A DNA stretch of 64,000 nucleotides from Planococcus wigleyi (GCF_014836985.1 NZ_JACSPU010000001.1:369473-433472); one strand, 5' to 3'. Numbered from the stretch's first letter, positions 35,501 through 43,162 are shown. Numbers and translations: made by a program. The notes: generated from the sequence alone by a model not told the origin.

Positions 35501-35780
35501 CTTGGATAGTGGAAGCGTTGGCTAATGATGTGGATGTCATCAGTTCGACGCCATTCATATTTTGAATCCGCTGTTCCATTGGAATCGTAACTTCTTCCAT
35601 AATTTCGTCAGGCGCAGCGCCCGGGTATGTAGTGACTACAGTAACTGCAGGCAGTGTAATACTCGGAATGGATTCTTGCTTCATCGTCAAGCCTGCATAA
35701 AGGCCGGCAACGACAACCATAATGGTCAAAATCCATATCGCAAATTTGTTGTTTAAGGAAAAATCAATGATTTTTTTCAA
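32562..35780 (-). CDS. swrC: RND-family efflux transporter, SwrC/YerP-like
   Basis: A 1072-residue inner-membrane transporter of the AcrB superfamily with the standard twelve helices and two large outer loops. 'IDFSLNNKFAIWILTIMVVVAG' opens it; 'GRVIDDSIVVIENIYRR' and 'IGIVVTNAIVLIDRV' are the conserved helix-4 and helix-10 regions. In Bacillus, SwrC exports surfactin and other amphiphiles. The first outer loop (about residues 253-315) carries an Ala/Pro/Gly-rich insertion with imperfect repeats around 'PAGAQAPAAPGAAAGAQ', which looks like a recent low-complexity expansion. TTG start after AGGAG. It follows its TetR repressor by 18 bases. Confidence 0.9.
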   Translation of the reverse strand: MKKIIDFSLNNKFAIWILTIMVVVAGLYAGLTMKQESIPSITLPAVTVVTTYPGAAPDEIMEEVTIPMEQRIQNMNGVELMTSTSLANASTIQVQYDFDVDMDEATRELEDALSQVSIPEAANEPEVSRLSLDAFPILTLSISNSGSSLEELTANVEDNVLPALEGVDGLSDAQVSGQRVQKVTMAFDQEALAQYGLTEETIQQLIQGSKLTFPLGLTDFDGELKNLVIDGDITTVDDLKNLQIPAIPQAAAAAPTAPAPDAAAGAQTPTGPDAPAGAQAPAAPGAAAGAQDPAAQAPAAPTTIPTVALSELADIEVVSEAESISRTNGEESIGISIIKSPDANTVEVVNAVKDIVADAEDEYGLTISSTFDQGEPIEKSVETMLSKALFGILFAVVIILLFLRSFKTTLISIISIPLSLLMAIFLLNQLDITLNIMTLGALTVAIGRVIDDSIVVIENIYRRMALPGEKLRGKELIREATSEMFLPIFSSTVVTIAVFLPLALVSGQIGELFLPFALAVVFALSASLLVAVTIVPMMAHLMYRKQLQNLDTPQSNKKEHKPGKMAASYKRILEWSLNHKIITFGGATVVLVASLFLIPVIGVSFLPEEEQKMVMATYSPEPGQTREDVEAIALDAEASIDGREGVTSYQYSLGGGNPLSAMGGGGDNSALFYIEYDDNFAEFENESKKLIEELNGSTETGEWASLDFAAMGASGLEMFVYGDSVEDIQTAINEIQPFMEDNDGLENTESSLTEAYDQFTLVANQESLSENGLTAAQIGMALSSVGEAPVLTTVTNEDKELNVYIETEETEYAGIDDVTAIEIPTALGSTVTVGEVMEVEEGKSPDTINRRDGQMYASLTADVIGNNAAEITAEIDEQVAELDLPSGVTTDHGGVTEQINESFTQLGLAMLAAIAIVYFVLVVTFGGALAPFSILFSLPFTVIGVLVALWITGEALSVNALIGVLMLIGIVVTNAIVLIDRVIHMEKAGLTTREALLEGGVTRLRPILMTALATIGALIPLAIGVEGGGGGLISQGLGITVIGGLISSTLLTLVIVPIVYEVVSKFRKKQID

Positions 35781-35798
35781 GTTCTTAGCTCCTATTCG

Positions 35799-36617
35799 TT
35801 AAATGAAATATTCCAGATAGATGACTTCATTCTTAATGGAAGGATGCTGTTTCAAATAAAGCAGCAGGGCTTCAATCAAAAAATCCTGTGGTTCTGTTTG
35901 GCCGATTTGTTCTTTCAGCAAATCCAGTGAAGCCAGCAACTTATCGGGATTCGTTTCAGATGCCTTAATCTTCTCTGAGATTTGCATCAGGAGTTGCTCG
36001 ATTGTTTCTGCAGGGGAATGTGCTTCAGCCAATACAGGTTCCATCGCCGCTAAATTATTTACAACGGCGTCGATAGCAGCTGTGATGAAATTGGCGAGCC
36101 TGGAGATTTGCACTTGTTTCTTGTCCATCAACAAGGTGATGATGTATTGCTGCATCAGACCTTCAAGCACCGTCACCAAATCGGGAAGGAACGGCTCGAT
36201 CTCCATGCCGTATGTATCCAACAAAATGGTTTTATGCAATGTGATGGTCGACTGCCGCAATTCCCCGAATAAGGCACTCAGCTTGTCACTGTCGCTGAGC
36301 GGCATGTCCTTGAACACCATCATGAAAAATTCCTGATTGGAGAGAGTGCGTTCAATTTCAATGGCCAGTTTCTTCTTGAAGACATCCTTGGAATCTGAAC
36401 CAGGTACTTGCTCGTAATTGGCGATTTCCGTCGAGATTTCTTCGTGGTGCTGTTTTAGGATTTCGATGAACATGTTTTCCTTCGAATCGAAATGTTTATA
36501 AAAAGCTCCTTTGGAAATTCCAGCGGCTTGTGCCACTTCCTGAACAGAAGTTTGATGAAAGCCTTTTGAAGAAAACAGGTGCACAGCCTGTTTCATAATC
36601 TCAGTTCTTTTGTCCAT
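35799..36617 (-). CDS. TetR-family repressor, YerO-like
   Basis: A 272-residue regulator. The N-terminal TetR DNA-binding domain is clear ('IMKQAVHLFSSKGFHQTSVQEVAQAAGISKGAFYKHFDSKENMF' region, residues 7-50); the long C-terminal helical domain would bind the inducer. In Bacillus, YerO represses swrC, and here the pump gene follows in the same transcript. A palindromic operator lies directly upstream, so autorepression and induction by an amphiphilic compound are expected. Confidence 0.88.
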   Translation of the reverse strand: MDKRTEIMKQAVHLFSSKGFHQTSVQEVAQAAGISKGAFYKHFDSKENMFIEILKQHHEEISTEIANYEQVPGSDSKDVFKKKLAIEIERTLSNQEFFMMVFKDMPLSDSDKLSALFGELRQSTITLHKTILLDTYGMEIEPFLPDLVTVLEGLMQQYIITLLMDKKQVQISRLANFITAAIDAVVNNLAAMEPVLAEAHSPAETIEQLLMQISEKIKASETNPDKLLASLDLLKEQIGQTEPQDFLIEALLLYLKQHPSIKNEVIYLEYFI

Positions 36618-36637
36618 TCAAGCCCTCCTAAACCAAT

Positions 36638-36701
36638 CGGTCACATATAGTGACCGGTCAGTCACCTGTTTCAGATTATAGTTTCCACCTATTAATGTCA
36701 A
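36638..36701 (-). promoter_or_regulatory. Promoter and TetR-type operator of the yerO-swrC operon
   Basis: On the minus strand, TTGACA (36701-36696) and TATAAT (36680-36675) are perfect hexamers, though only 15 bases apart. Just downstream of the -10, 36638-36656 is a perfect palindrome CGGTCAC-ATATA-GTGACCG, overlapped by TGACCGGTCA (36651-36660) and a further GTCA. This compound TGACCGGTCAGTCA-type site fits a TetR regulator blocking initiation. Confidence 0.75.
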
Positions 36702-36893
36702 TTTGAAGAGCTTCGAATGATGTGACAATTTCTTGTCTGGTGATGATGTAAATGACGACTTTATTGCGAATGAAGGTTTAAAAATTTTAGAACGTTTTTA
36801 TATTGAAATTTCTGTACTGAATTAAAGGACTGTCAGGACGAATAGAGAATAATACAGTTATTGGCTCGATTCGTTCAAAGAGGAGAGGGTTGG

Positions 36894-37415
36894 ATGGGGC
36901 AGAAGTATATCAGTGAACCATTTGTGGAAGAACGTGCAGAGCAGCCATATGTCGGAATTCCAATTGTGGCGGGGCTATCGGAATGGGACGAAGTCAACGG
37001 CCTGGTTGGTGAACTATTCGACTGGTTGAAGAAGAGAGGCATCAAACCGGCAGGAGCTCCATTTTTTCGATATTGGTGTATGGGAGATTCTGAGGGCAAG
37101 TACAAGATGGAAGTTGGAGTGCCGGTCAAGCGCATGGTGTCGGTAGATGAACGTGTAGTGGCAAGTTATATTCCGGGCGGTTCCTATGTAAGAGCTTTGC
37201 ATAAAGGGCATCCCGATGAGTTGGAAAAATCTCTTGATGCCCTAGAACAATGGGCACTACTTGAAGGGTTGGACATCGATAAACGTTGGGAAGGCGAAGA
37301 TGAAATATGGAACGGCCGTTTCGAATTTTACGTAACCGATCCCGAAACGGAACCCGACTTGAACAAATGGGCAATTGAAATCGCATTTCTGCTCATGCGC
37401 GACGACGCTGCATAG
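36894..37415 (+). CDS. GyrI-like (AraC effector-binding fold) small-molecule-binding protein
   Basis: A 173-residue single-domain protein of the GyrI-like fold. 'GPPFFRYW'-type segment (here GAPFFRYWCMGDSEGKYKMEVGVPV), 'ASYIPGGSYVRALHKGHPDEL' and 'WEIYVTDP'-type ending (FEFYVTDPETEPD) match the family, which binds hydrophobic ligands or DNA gyrase inhibitors. It is next to, and divergent from, the TetR/RND efflux operon, so it may sequester the same drug-like compounds; that link is inferred. ATG at 36894 follows GAGGAGAGGG; the frame is open 11 codons upstream without a site. Confidence 0.8.
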   Translation: MGQKYISEPFVEERAEQPYVGIPIVAGLSEWDEVNGLVGELFDWLKKRGIKPAGAPFFRYWCMGDSEGKYKMEVGVPVKRMVSVDERVVASYIPGGSYVRALHKGHPDELEKSLDALEQWALLEGLDIDKRWEGEDEIWNGRFEFYVTDPETEPDLNKWAIEIAFLLMRDDAA

Positions 37416-37425
37416 GCGAAATGAA

Positions 37426-37480
37426 AAGTACTTCTCTTTAGATTGGCATTTTTAGCCGGAATAATGAGAAGTGCTTTTTT
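37426..37480 (+). terminator. Terminator of the GyrI-like gene
   Basis: AAGTACTTCTC and GAGAAGTGCTT arms flanking a long loop, then TTTTTT. Confidence 0.72.
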
Positions 37481-37601
37481 CGATAGAGTAAAATTAGCTC
37501 ATTGCAAATATACAGTAAAAGCATTTTTCCAATGTATGTAAAACAGCCTTTTTTTGGAGTAAGATAGAAAAGGAAGGTTCATTTAAAAAAGGAGAGATAA
37601 G

Positions 37602-38654
37602 ATGTTTGTATCCTTTGGAATTATTGTTGCAATCGTAGGAGCCGTTGCTTTCGGAAGTTATTCGCAGAATCGAAAGAAGTTTAACGCGAAAAATGGAAAT
37701 CGGGAATTGTTTTTGCTGACGAAAGTCGAATTGGTCAAAAAACAACAGACTTTAGAATTGGATTTTGTAAAAGAGACGGATTCTGCTGCTCGAAATCATG
37801 CGCAACAGTTGGAAGATGCTTTGCCGCTGGACTATCAAGTGAATATCTACAATCGAATGGTTCAGGAGACTAAGTATAGCCAGGAAACTATCCTGGAATT
37901 GATGTTTGAGCAGAAACGTTTTCTTCTTATGGCCTCTATTCTGAAAAAAGTGCCGATGTTCTCAAAAGCCGTAGACGAAGTGTGGCATCAGCAATTGATG
38001 TTCACCAATCAATATAAGCATTTCACAGAAAAATTTGCTGGACAATTTATTCATCATGCCCCAAACGTGGATGGTGTAGATGGAGCCGATGATAAGTTCT
38101 TGTTTGATATGATGTACAAAAAACTATTCCTTGAGAAACCTTCTTCGGTCAAATCATGGGGCACTCCATTTTATGCAAACATGCCAAGCGAAGAGTTTAT
38201 TGCTGAATGGAGAGACACAGACATCGATCAACTCAAAGGGAGGTACTTTTTTGCCAGGCCTGAAACTCGGCGACTGGTTCAAGGATTGGTTCGGAGCATA
38301 AAGGAGGATATCCAGGCTGCAGGCAACAAAGGGAAATTCAAGCAGTTTCTCCAAAAGCAGACTCGCATCTCCGCAAACTCCTATCCCACACCGGGAACTG
38401 CAAATGAGCTGACGCTTCCTTACGTATTTTGGGCGGCGAATAGTGATGGCACAACGTATGCTGAATCCCTGGGGATAGCAAAAACACAAAGAAAGATCAA
38501 GCTGGATGCCGATGCGGAAAACCCAGGTTTTCTCAGCAATCTTTTGGACAGCCCTAAAAACTCAAGAGATCCTTGGTGTGCTGCTGAATCAACTGATTCT
38601 GGCGGCTCCGACAGCGGCCATTCCTGCGGAAGCAGCTGCGGCGGATCTGATTGA
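37602..38654 (+). CDS. GRDP-like membrane protein with Gly/Ser/Cys-rich tail
   Basis: A 350-residue protein with one N-terminal helix (SFGIIVAIVGAVAFG) and a helical cytoplasmic-type domain. The segment 'VDEVWHQQLMFTNQYKHFTEKFAGQFIHHAP' (residues about 125-155, quoted in part) resembles the 'DEVWH..H' signature of glycine-rich-domain-protein-like (GRDP) families, whose His residues may bind metal. The last 20 residues are low-complexity, including SGHSCGSSCGGSD, as in related bacterial proteins ending in Cys/Gly clusters. Function unknown. ATG at 37602 follows AAAGGAGAG. Confidence 0.6.
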   Translation: MFVSFGIIVAIVGAVAFGSYSQNRKKFNAKNGNRELFLLTKVELVKKQQTLELDFVKETDSAARNHAQQLEDALPLDYQVNIYNRMVQETKYSQETILELMFEQKRFLLMASILKKVPMFSKAVDEVWHQQLMFTNQYKHFTEKFAGQFIHHAPNVDGVDGADDKFLFDMMYKKLFLEKPSSVKSWGTPFYANMPSEEFIAEWRDTDIDQLKGRYFFARPETRRLVQGLVRSIKEDIQAAGNKGKFKQFLQKQTRISANSYPTPGTANELTLPYVFWAANSDGTTYAESLGIAKTQRKIKLDADAENPGFLSNLLDSPKNSRDPWCAAESTDSGGSDSGHSCGSSCGGSD

Positions 38655-38675
38655 AAGGGATAATGTTTTCTGGAA

Positions 38676-38733
38676 GAAAGACACCTCTCTCTGCATTGGC
38701 ATATCCCAATGCAGAGAGAAGTGTCTTGTTTCT
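38676..38733. terminator. Strong bidirectional terminator before comK
   Basis: AAGACACCTCTCTCTGCATTGG and CCAATGCAGAGAGAAGTGTCTT pair with one bulge (arms partly quoted: about 20 base pairs). It sits between the GRDP-like gene and the convergent comK gene. Confidence 0.85.
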
Positions 38734-38734
38734 T

Positions 38735-39205
38735 TCAGCGCTTGTTTCTTTCACGGACGTTTGAATAATAGTAAATCATCTCGTACATACGGCTGCGCTG
38801 TTTTTGCAGGATGCCGATGGAGACATTGACTTCTGTTGAAACATTGAATTCATCGAAAATGATGCGGGTTCTGGTTGGGGCTATAGTTTCAAGGCGGTAA
38901 TGGTGGTTGAAAATCCAAACGCAGTCAGGGTGATCCGGAGACTTTGTGGGATAGGCGGCCAAACCATCTTCTGAGATGAGAAGTGTTGTTTTTTTATGCT
39001 GTTTAAGATTATGCCGTGTGGCTTTTACGCGGCCTTCGTATGTAGAAGCAAACATCATACAGGCCTGATCAATCAAGGTCAAAACAGAATCGCGGGAATA
39101 AAAAATGCCGTCTTTAGTGACGATTTTAGACTTTCTTTCTGTTTCGAAATAACTTTCCACAAACAACACTGATCGATCAATTAAGTTCTCATCATATTTC
39201 TTCAC
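38735..39205 (-). CDS. comK: Competence transcription factor ComK
   Basis: A 156-residue ComK homologue. The block 'SVLTLIDQACMMFASTYEGR' followed by 'YPTKSPDHPDCVWIFNHHY' aligns with the ComK core ('RSCRFFGSSYAGR' and 'PTLSSTRPQCGWISHVHV' in Bacillus). ComK activates DNA-uptake genes by binding paired AAAA-N5-TTTT boxes. The protein is shorter than B. subtilis ComK (192) and ends soon after the core. Start: GTG at 39205, nine bases after AGGGGAG; GTG at 39211 is too close to it, and the ATG at 39247 lacks a site. Divergent from a competence-type sigma factor gene. Confidence 0.85.
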   Translation of the reverse strand: MKKYDENLIDRSVLFVESYFETERKSKIVTKDGIFYSRDSVLTLIDQACMMFASTYEGRVKATRHNLKQHKKTTLLISEDGLAAYPTKSPDHPDCVWIFNHHYRLETIAPTRTRIIFDEFNVSTEVNVSIGILQKQRSRMYEMIYYYSNVRERNKR

Positions 39206-39308
39206 TGGCACAAGCTCCCCTTTCTCAACACATGAAAATTCTACCATTCGCTACTTTATCAGGCAATCTATTTTTTGAAAATAAAAACTCTTTTGATAAT
39301 TGTTGCGC

Positions 39309-39345
39309 ACAAACGGTTTGTTTCCTCGAGACAAACCGTATTTTT
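39309..39345. promoter_or_regulatory. Palindromic hairpin in the leader of the sigma factor gene
   Basis: ACGGTTTGT (39313-39321) and ACAAACCGT (39331-39339) form a perfect nine-pair stem with a nine-base loop, followed by ATTTTTG. The left arm is itself within a 13-base palindrome, ACAAACGGTTTGT (39309-39321). It lies in the 238-base divergent region between comK and the sigma gene, about 100 bases before the sigma start. It could be an operator or an attenuator. Confidence 0.5.
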
Positions 39346-39443
39346 GAACGCCAAAAGATAGGAAACAGCGATTGGCTGCTTCGTTTAATCTGGACTATTC
39401 TGGATTCACCCGGGAATCGACGAACGTTCAGAAGGATAAGACG

Positions 39444-39926
39444 ATGAAAGATTTTGAAGAAGTAGCGGTACAATATGCTCCAATGATTTCTGCTTTGATC
39501 CGAAAGCTCCATATTTACCGCGATTACGACACTTTTCGCCAAATCGGCAATATCGCCTTATGGCAGGCATGGCAGCGTTTCGAAGATTCAAAAGGAAACT
39601 TCACTCCTTTTGCTTATCGCAGCATTCAAGGAGCGATGCTGGATGAACTGAAACGGGAGGCCAAAAGAAACGATCGCGGAAGCTGTACAGACAATGGTGT
39701 TAGAGAAAAAGCAGAAGAAACAGTGATAGAGGAATTACCGGAATGGCTGGAAGTAAATCAATTGACTGCACATGAAAAGTGGCTCCTCGATGCTCTTTTC
39801 GTAAAAGGGTTCAGCCTTCCGGAATTGGCCGAACTTGAAAAGATTTCGCTGGCCGGAATGAAAAAGAGGCGCGAGCGGCTATTGAAAAAACTGAAGGTTA
39901 CAACGCCACATCCGTTCAAAAAATAG
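39444..39926 (+). CDS. Sigma-70 family factor resembling SigH/ComX
   Basis: A 160-residue alternative sigma factor. Region 2 is clear ('LIRKLHIYRDYDTFRQIGNIALWQAWQRFEDSKGNFTPFAY' region, residues 15-58, then 'GAMLDELKREAKR'), and a compact region 4 follows ('HEKWLLDALFVKGFSLPELAELEKISLAGMKKRRERLLKKL' region). The small size and sequence style resemble the ComX/SigH competence sigma factors of staphylococci and streptococci, and the neighbour is comK. Not a sporulation sigma by these features. ATG at 39444 follows AGAAGGA; upstream in-frame codons lack a site. Confidence 0.75.
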   Translation: MKDFEEVAVQYAPMISALIRKLHIYRDYDTFRQIGNIALWQAWQRFEDSKGNFTPFAYRSIQGAMLDELKREAKRNDRGSCTDNGVREKAEETVIEELPEWLEVNQLTAHEKWLLDALFVKGFSLPELAELEKISLAGMKKRRERLLKKLKVTTPHPFKK

Positions 39927-40029
39927 AAGACATCAGCCGGCTTCCGGATTCATGCAGAAAGGGGTGGTAGGGAGGAACGGCGAATTGTATAATGAAGGAC
40001 GCAGCAAAAAAGAAAAGGAGATGACATAC

Positions 40030-41304
40030 ATGGAAGAAATGATGACGGGCATGATCAATAACATCTTTTTCATCATCTTTCCGATTGTCGTCTATCAGAT
40101 GTTCGCTACAGCAGGCCAGCGAAACTTTTTCGTCAGCCACCGTGTGACCATGACCATTCTTTTCTCGATTTCCATCATATTATGCATGGTGTTCCCTTAT
40201 CAGTTTCTGACAGACCAATACATTTTTGATTTAAGGCAAGTACCTATGATCGTAGGAGCTTTGTATGGTGGACCTGTAGTTTCGGGCATCTTGTTTTTGG
40301 TTTCTTCAATTGGCCGGATAATCATTGGTGGAGATGGGATGTACATTGCCATCCTGAATCAATTCGTTATTGCGGCTGGAGTGCCGTTTCTGCGTCCTCT
40401 GTATATGCGGATAAGTCGCCTCGGCAAAATTGCATTAGTGTTCTGCATTTCAATTGCTTCGCTCTTGTTCAATATGTTTGCGGGCGCGTTCTTTTTTGGG
40501 GATCCGCTAGATGACATTATTGGAATTTGGGTGATGCTGATGCTCAATCAAGGAACCATCATTGTCTTGACGGCTTTGTTGATTGAGCATATGCAACGGC
40601 AGGAATACATGTACAATGCTATGCTGAAACATGAAAAAATGGAGACAGTCAGCCATTTTGCCGCGGCCGTATCCCATGAATTGCGAAACCCTTTGCAGAG
40701 CATCAAAGGCTTTATCCAGTTGATGCATGAATATGAATACAGCCGTGAAAAACAACTGGAGTTTCATCAGACCATATTAGAAGAAATCATTACGGCAGAA
40801 GATTTGATCGATGATTATTTGGTCTATGCGAAACCAACCTACGGACAACTAGAGCCGATTACGGTTTCTCCAGAAGTCCATCATGTACTGAAAATCATGG
40901 CGCCTTATGCTAATGGAAAAGATGTCATCATGCAGATGATAGAGATGGATGAACATGCAAGGATACTGGTCGATCGGCAGAAATTCCAGCAGGCTTTGGT
41001 TAATATCATCCGAAACGGCATTGAGGCGATGCCTGAAGGAGGAACCTTGGCCGTATCCGTCAAATCGTCTCCTGCCAAAGTGTGGATCGAAGTGGCTGAC
41101 GAGGGCGTCGGTATGACAAAAGAAGAAGTGAAACGCTTAGGAGAACCTTATTTTTCGAATAAAATCAAAGGAACAGGACTTGGAATGATGGTTACCTACA
41201 GCATTGTCAGCCAAATGAATGGAGAAGTTCTGGTGGATTCCGAAAAAGGAAAAGGCACTGAATTCACGCTGGAGTTTCCGAATATAGCATCGGTGAGCAA
41301 ATAA
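40030..41304 (+). CDS. KinB-like 5TM sensor histidine kinase
   Basis: A 424-residue kinase. Six or so N-terminal helices, with 'FDLRQVPMIVGALYGGP' typical of the 5TM-LYT sensor, are followed by a HisKA domain with the phosphorylated His about 216 in 'AVSHELRNPLQSIKGF' and an ATPase domain with N-box 'NIIRNGIEAMPEGG', 'VADEGVGM' and 'GTGLGMMVTYSIV'. KinB-type kinases feed the Spo0A phosphorelay in Bacillus. No response regulator is adjacent. Start ATG at 40030 lies nine bases after AAAGGAG; the frame upstream contains that site. It follows the sigma gene by about 100 bases on the same strand. Confidence 0.87.
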   Translation: MEEMMTGMINNIFFIIFPIVVYQMFATAGQRNFFVSHRVTMTILFSISIILCMVFPYQFLTDQYIFDLRQVPMIVGALYGGPVVSGILFLVSSIGRIIIGGDGMYIAILNQFVIAAGVPFLRPLYMRISRLGKIALVFCISIASLLFNMFAGAFFFGDPLDDIIGIWVMLMLNQGTIIVLTALLIEHMQRQEYMYNAMLKHEKMETVSHFAAAVSHELRNPLQSIKGFIQLMHEYEYSREKQLEFHQTILEEIITAEDLIDDYLVYAKPTYGQLEPITVSPEVHHVLKIMAPYANGKDVIMQMIEMDEHARILVDRQKFQQALVNIIRNGIEAMPEGGTLAVSVKSSPAKVWIEVADEGVGMTKEEVKRLGEPYFSNKIKGTGLGMMVTYSIVSQMNGEVLVDSEKGKGTEFTLEFPNIASVSK

Positions 41305-41310
41305 AAAGGA

Positions 41311-41628
41311 GCTGTCTGGAAAGTAAGTTTTAGGTAGTGATCCTTTAAAGTTAGAGTTTTACTTATGCAGCTAATTTTTGTTTAATACGTTCGTTGTTGC
41401 AGTAGGTTATGTATTGTTCGATCTGCTGTTTTAATTCTTCGTATGATGCCAATGCTTCTCCATAATACATTTCCTGCTTCAGGAGGCCGAAGAGGTTTTC
41501 CGTGGCCGCGTTATGGGCACAGGTCTCTTTTCGGGACATGCTTTGGAAAGCAGTGAATCGAATGAAACACATGGAATCTTTTAAAAAAAGCTGCCCTTTT
41601 GTCATGAAAAAATGACTTTTGGGACAGC
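41311..41628 (-). mobile_element. Internally deleted IS3-family remnant
   Basis: A transposase fragment is bracketed by imperfect inverted ends: GCTGTCTGGAAAGTAAG at 41311-41327 and, on the other strand, GCTGTCCCAAAAGTCAT at 41628-41612 (about 12 of 17 matching). Most of the element is missing. The right end also forms part of the uvsE terminator, so the end assignment is uncertain. No clear target duplication was found. Confidence 0.5.
41363..41545 (-). pseudogene. IS3/IS150-group transposase, C-terminal fragment
   Basis: About 60 codons matching the end of an IS3-type OrfB integrase: 'SMSRKETCAHNAATENLFGLLKQEMYYG' region with the catalytic Glu context (ATENLFG), then 'YEELKQQIEQYITYCNNERIKQKLA'. 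The catalytic Asp residues and everything before are missing. The open frame continues upstream into unrelated sequence. Non-functional relic. Confidence 0.85.
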
Positions 41629-41631
41629 CTT
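41589..41631 (-). terminator. Terminator of uvsE
   Basis: On the minus strand, AAAGGCTGTCCC pairs with GGGCAGCTTT with one bulge, with an inner GTCATTTTTTCATGAC stem, followed by TTTTT. It begins within three bases of the uvsE stop. Confidence 0.72.
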
Positions 41632-41633
41632 TT

Positions 41634-42506
41634 TTATTTATTCATTAACTGCCGGACAAAAGGCAGGACGGATTGTTCTTTCAGTTTGGCTTCGAACATG
41701 ATGTCCGCATCGGTTCCGCGGAGCAATGCCATTAATTCATTAAAGTCCGTCTCGGAAACGAGATCATGATGGCGCAGATCCGTGAATCCTTCTTTTCCTG
41801 TGCTGATATGGATTTTAGGCGTACCGTAACCTTTCCAGGTCTCAAGGATTTCAGCATAGTCAACGGGATTCCCGTCATTATTGCAGTTATGGTGATGAAT
41901 ATCAAAGCAAATCGGTACTCCGCATATCTTATTGACATCCAGGACGTCTCTCACTGTAAAAGTTTTATCGTCATTTTCTAGACGTAAACGCTGGCGGATG
42001 CTTGGAGACAGCGCCAGATAGGCTTCCGCGAATCGTTGTTTTGCCGCTTCTTTGTCTCCATAAGCTCCTCCGGTATGGAGAATGATGTCGGAGCCCCCGA
42101 GCAATTGAATCAGTTTATCATGGTATTCGAGATCCTCGATTGATTTCCGGACCACTTCGGGCTTCGGCGAATTGAGAACCGTGTATTGTCCGGGATGAAC
42201 CGATACCCTCATGGTATTTTCTTCTACAATTGTACGGATTTCATCTGTGATCGCCAGAACATCCGAATCTTCCCACCAAATCCAATCGTTTATCGGATGG
42301 GTAGAGAGTGGAACGATTGAACTGGAAGCCCGGTAAAAGAAAATATCGTGCTCCAGATTCCACCGGAGGATTTCTAAGGTAGTCTCCAGATTTTTCATGG
42401 TCAATTCTTTTATTTTTCCTGTCCCTTCCGCTTCCGCAGTTGCGACACGCAAAGTTCTGAAGATGGTTTTCAATTCAGTGTTCATACAGGCATAACCTAA
42501 TCTCAT
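41634..42506 (-). CDS. uvsE: UV DNA damage endonuclease UvsE (UVDE)
   Basis: A 290-residue TIM-barrel nuclease that cuts 5' of cyclobutane dimers and other UV lesions, starting excision repair independent of UvrABC. 'MRLGYACMN' at the N-terminus, 'RVSVHPGQYTVLNSP', 'ILHTGGAYGDK', 'RLENDDKTF' and 'CFDIHHH' supply the metal-binding His/Glu/Asp set. ATG follows AAGGAG. Single gene. Confidence 0.93.
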   Translation of the reverse strand: MRLGYACMNTELKTIFRTLRVATAEAEGTGKIKELTMKNLETTLEILRWNLEHDIFFYRASSSIVPLSTHPINDWIWWEDSDVLAITDEIRTIVEENTMRVSVHPGQYTVLNSPKPEVVRKSIEDLEYHDKLIQLLGGSDIILHTGGAYGDKEAAKQRFAEAYLALSPSIRQRLRLENDDKTFTVRDVLDVNKICGVPICFDIHHHNCNNDGNPVDYAEILETWKGYGTPKIHISTGKEGFTDLRHHDLVSETDFNELMALLRGTDADIMFEAKLKEQSVLPFVRQLMNK

Positions 42507-42604
42507 TTAAATTCAACTCCTTGCTTTTCTATACCCTTCCAGCACCGATTGCATTCCTTCCTTTCGGGTATATTAATAGAAATGATCCAATAGGAGGAAT
42601 TGAA

Positions 42605-43081
42605 ATGACTGCAGAAATCACCCGCACAGAAAAAGGTTATCTTGCCACATTTGACAGGAAGCTGTCGCATGACATCGAAAAAGTTTGGCAGATGCTGACG
42701 GATAATGAAAAGATTCATCAATGGTTCGCCGGATTGCAGATAGAAGAGCCGGGAAAAGGGGGACACCTCTCGTTTGATATGGGAAACGGTCATTTTGAAA
42801 AAATGTCGATTACGGATTTTGAGGCGGAAAGCCAATTGGGTTTTGAGTGGGGTGAAGACCATGTCCGGTTTGAGCTTACGCCGGCAGATGGGGAAACCCA
42901 CCTGCGTATGTTGGAGAGCATTCCAGCTTTAACAGACCATACACCAAGGGATTTGGCTGGCTGGCATGTTTGTTTGGATGTTCTCGAGGCACTGCTTAAC
43001 AAAGAAAGTATTGAACGGACTTTGGAGTGGGAGCATTGGTATCCCGAATACAAGCGATTGATTGACAGCATGAGTATTTAA
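42605..43081 (+). CDS. SRPBCC (AHSA1-like) domain protein
   Basis: A 158-residue START/Bet v1-like fold protein: 'DRKLSHDIEKVWQMLTDNEKIHQWF' near the start and 'GWHVCLDVLEALL' near the end are typical of AHSA1-related members, which form a hydrophobic pocket. Ligand unknown. ATG at 42605 follows AGGAGG; the upstream part of the open frame has no site. Transcribed away from uvsE across about 100 bases. Confidence 0.8.
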   Translation: MTAEITRTEKGYLATFDRKLSHDIEKVWQMLTDNEKIHQWFAGLQIEEPGKGGHLSFDMGNGHFEKMSITDFEAESQLGFEWGEDHVRFELTPADGETHLRMLESIPALTDHTPRDLAGWHVCLDVLEALLNKESIERTLEWEHWYPEYKRLIDSMSI

Positions 43082-43126
43082 CGAAGATTGATCGCAGCTT
43101 CTAAAGATAATATATGATGCATGAGG

Positions 43127-43162
43127 CAGATAGCTTTCTAAAAGCCAGCTATCTGTCTTTTA
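43127..43162 (+). terminator. Terminator of the SRPBCC gene
   Basis: CAGATAGCT and AGCTATCTG arms followed by TCTTTTAT. The next 215 bases up to the following gene are AT-rich and show nothing else. Confidence 0.78.

Noticed and set aside
39259-39300. AT-rich stretch upstream of comK considered as a ComK box pair
   Set aside because: The A4 and T4 blocks there are spaced by 3 or 9 bases rather than 5, so the consensus is not met.
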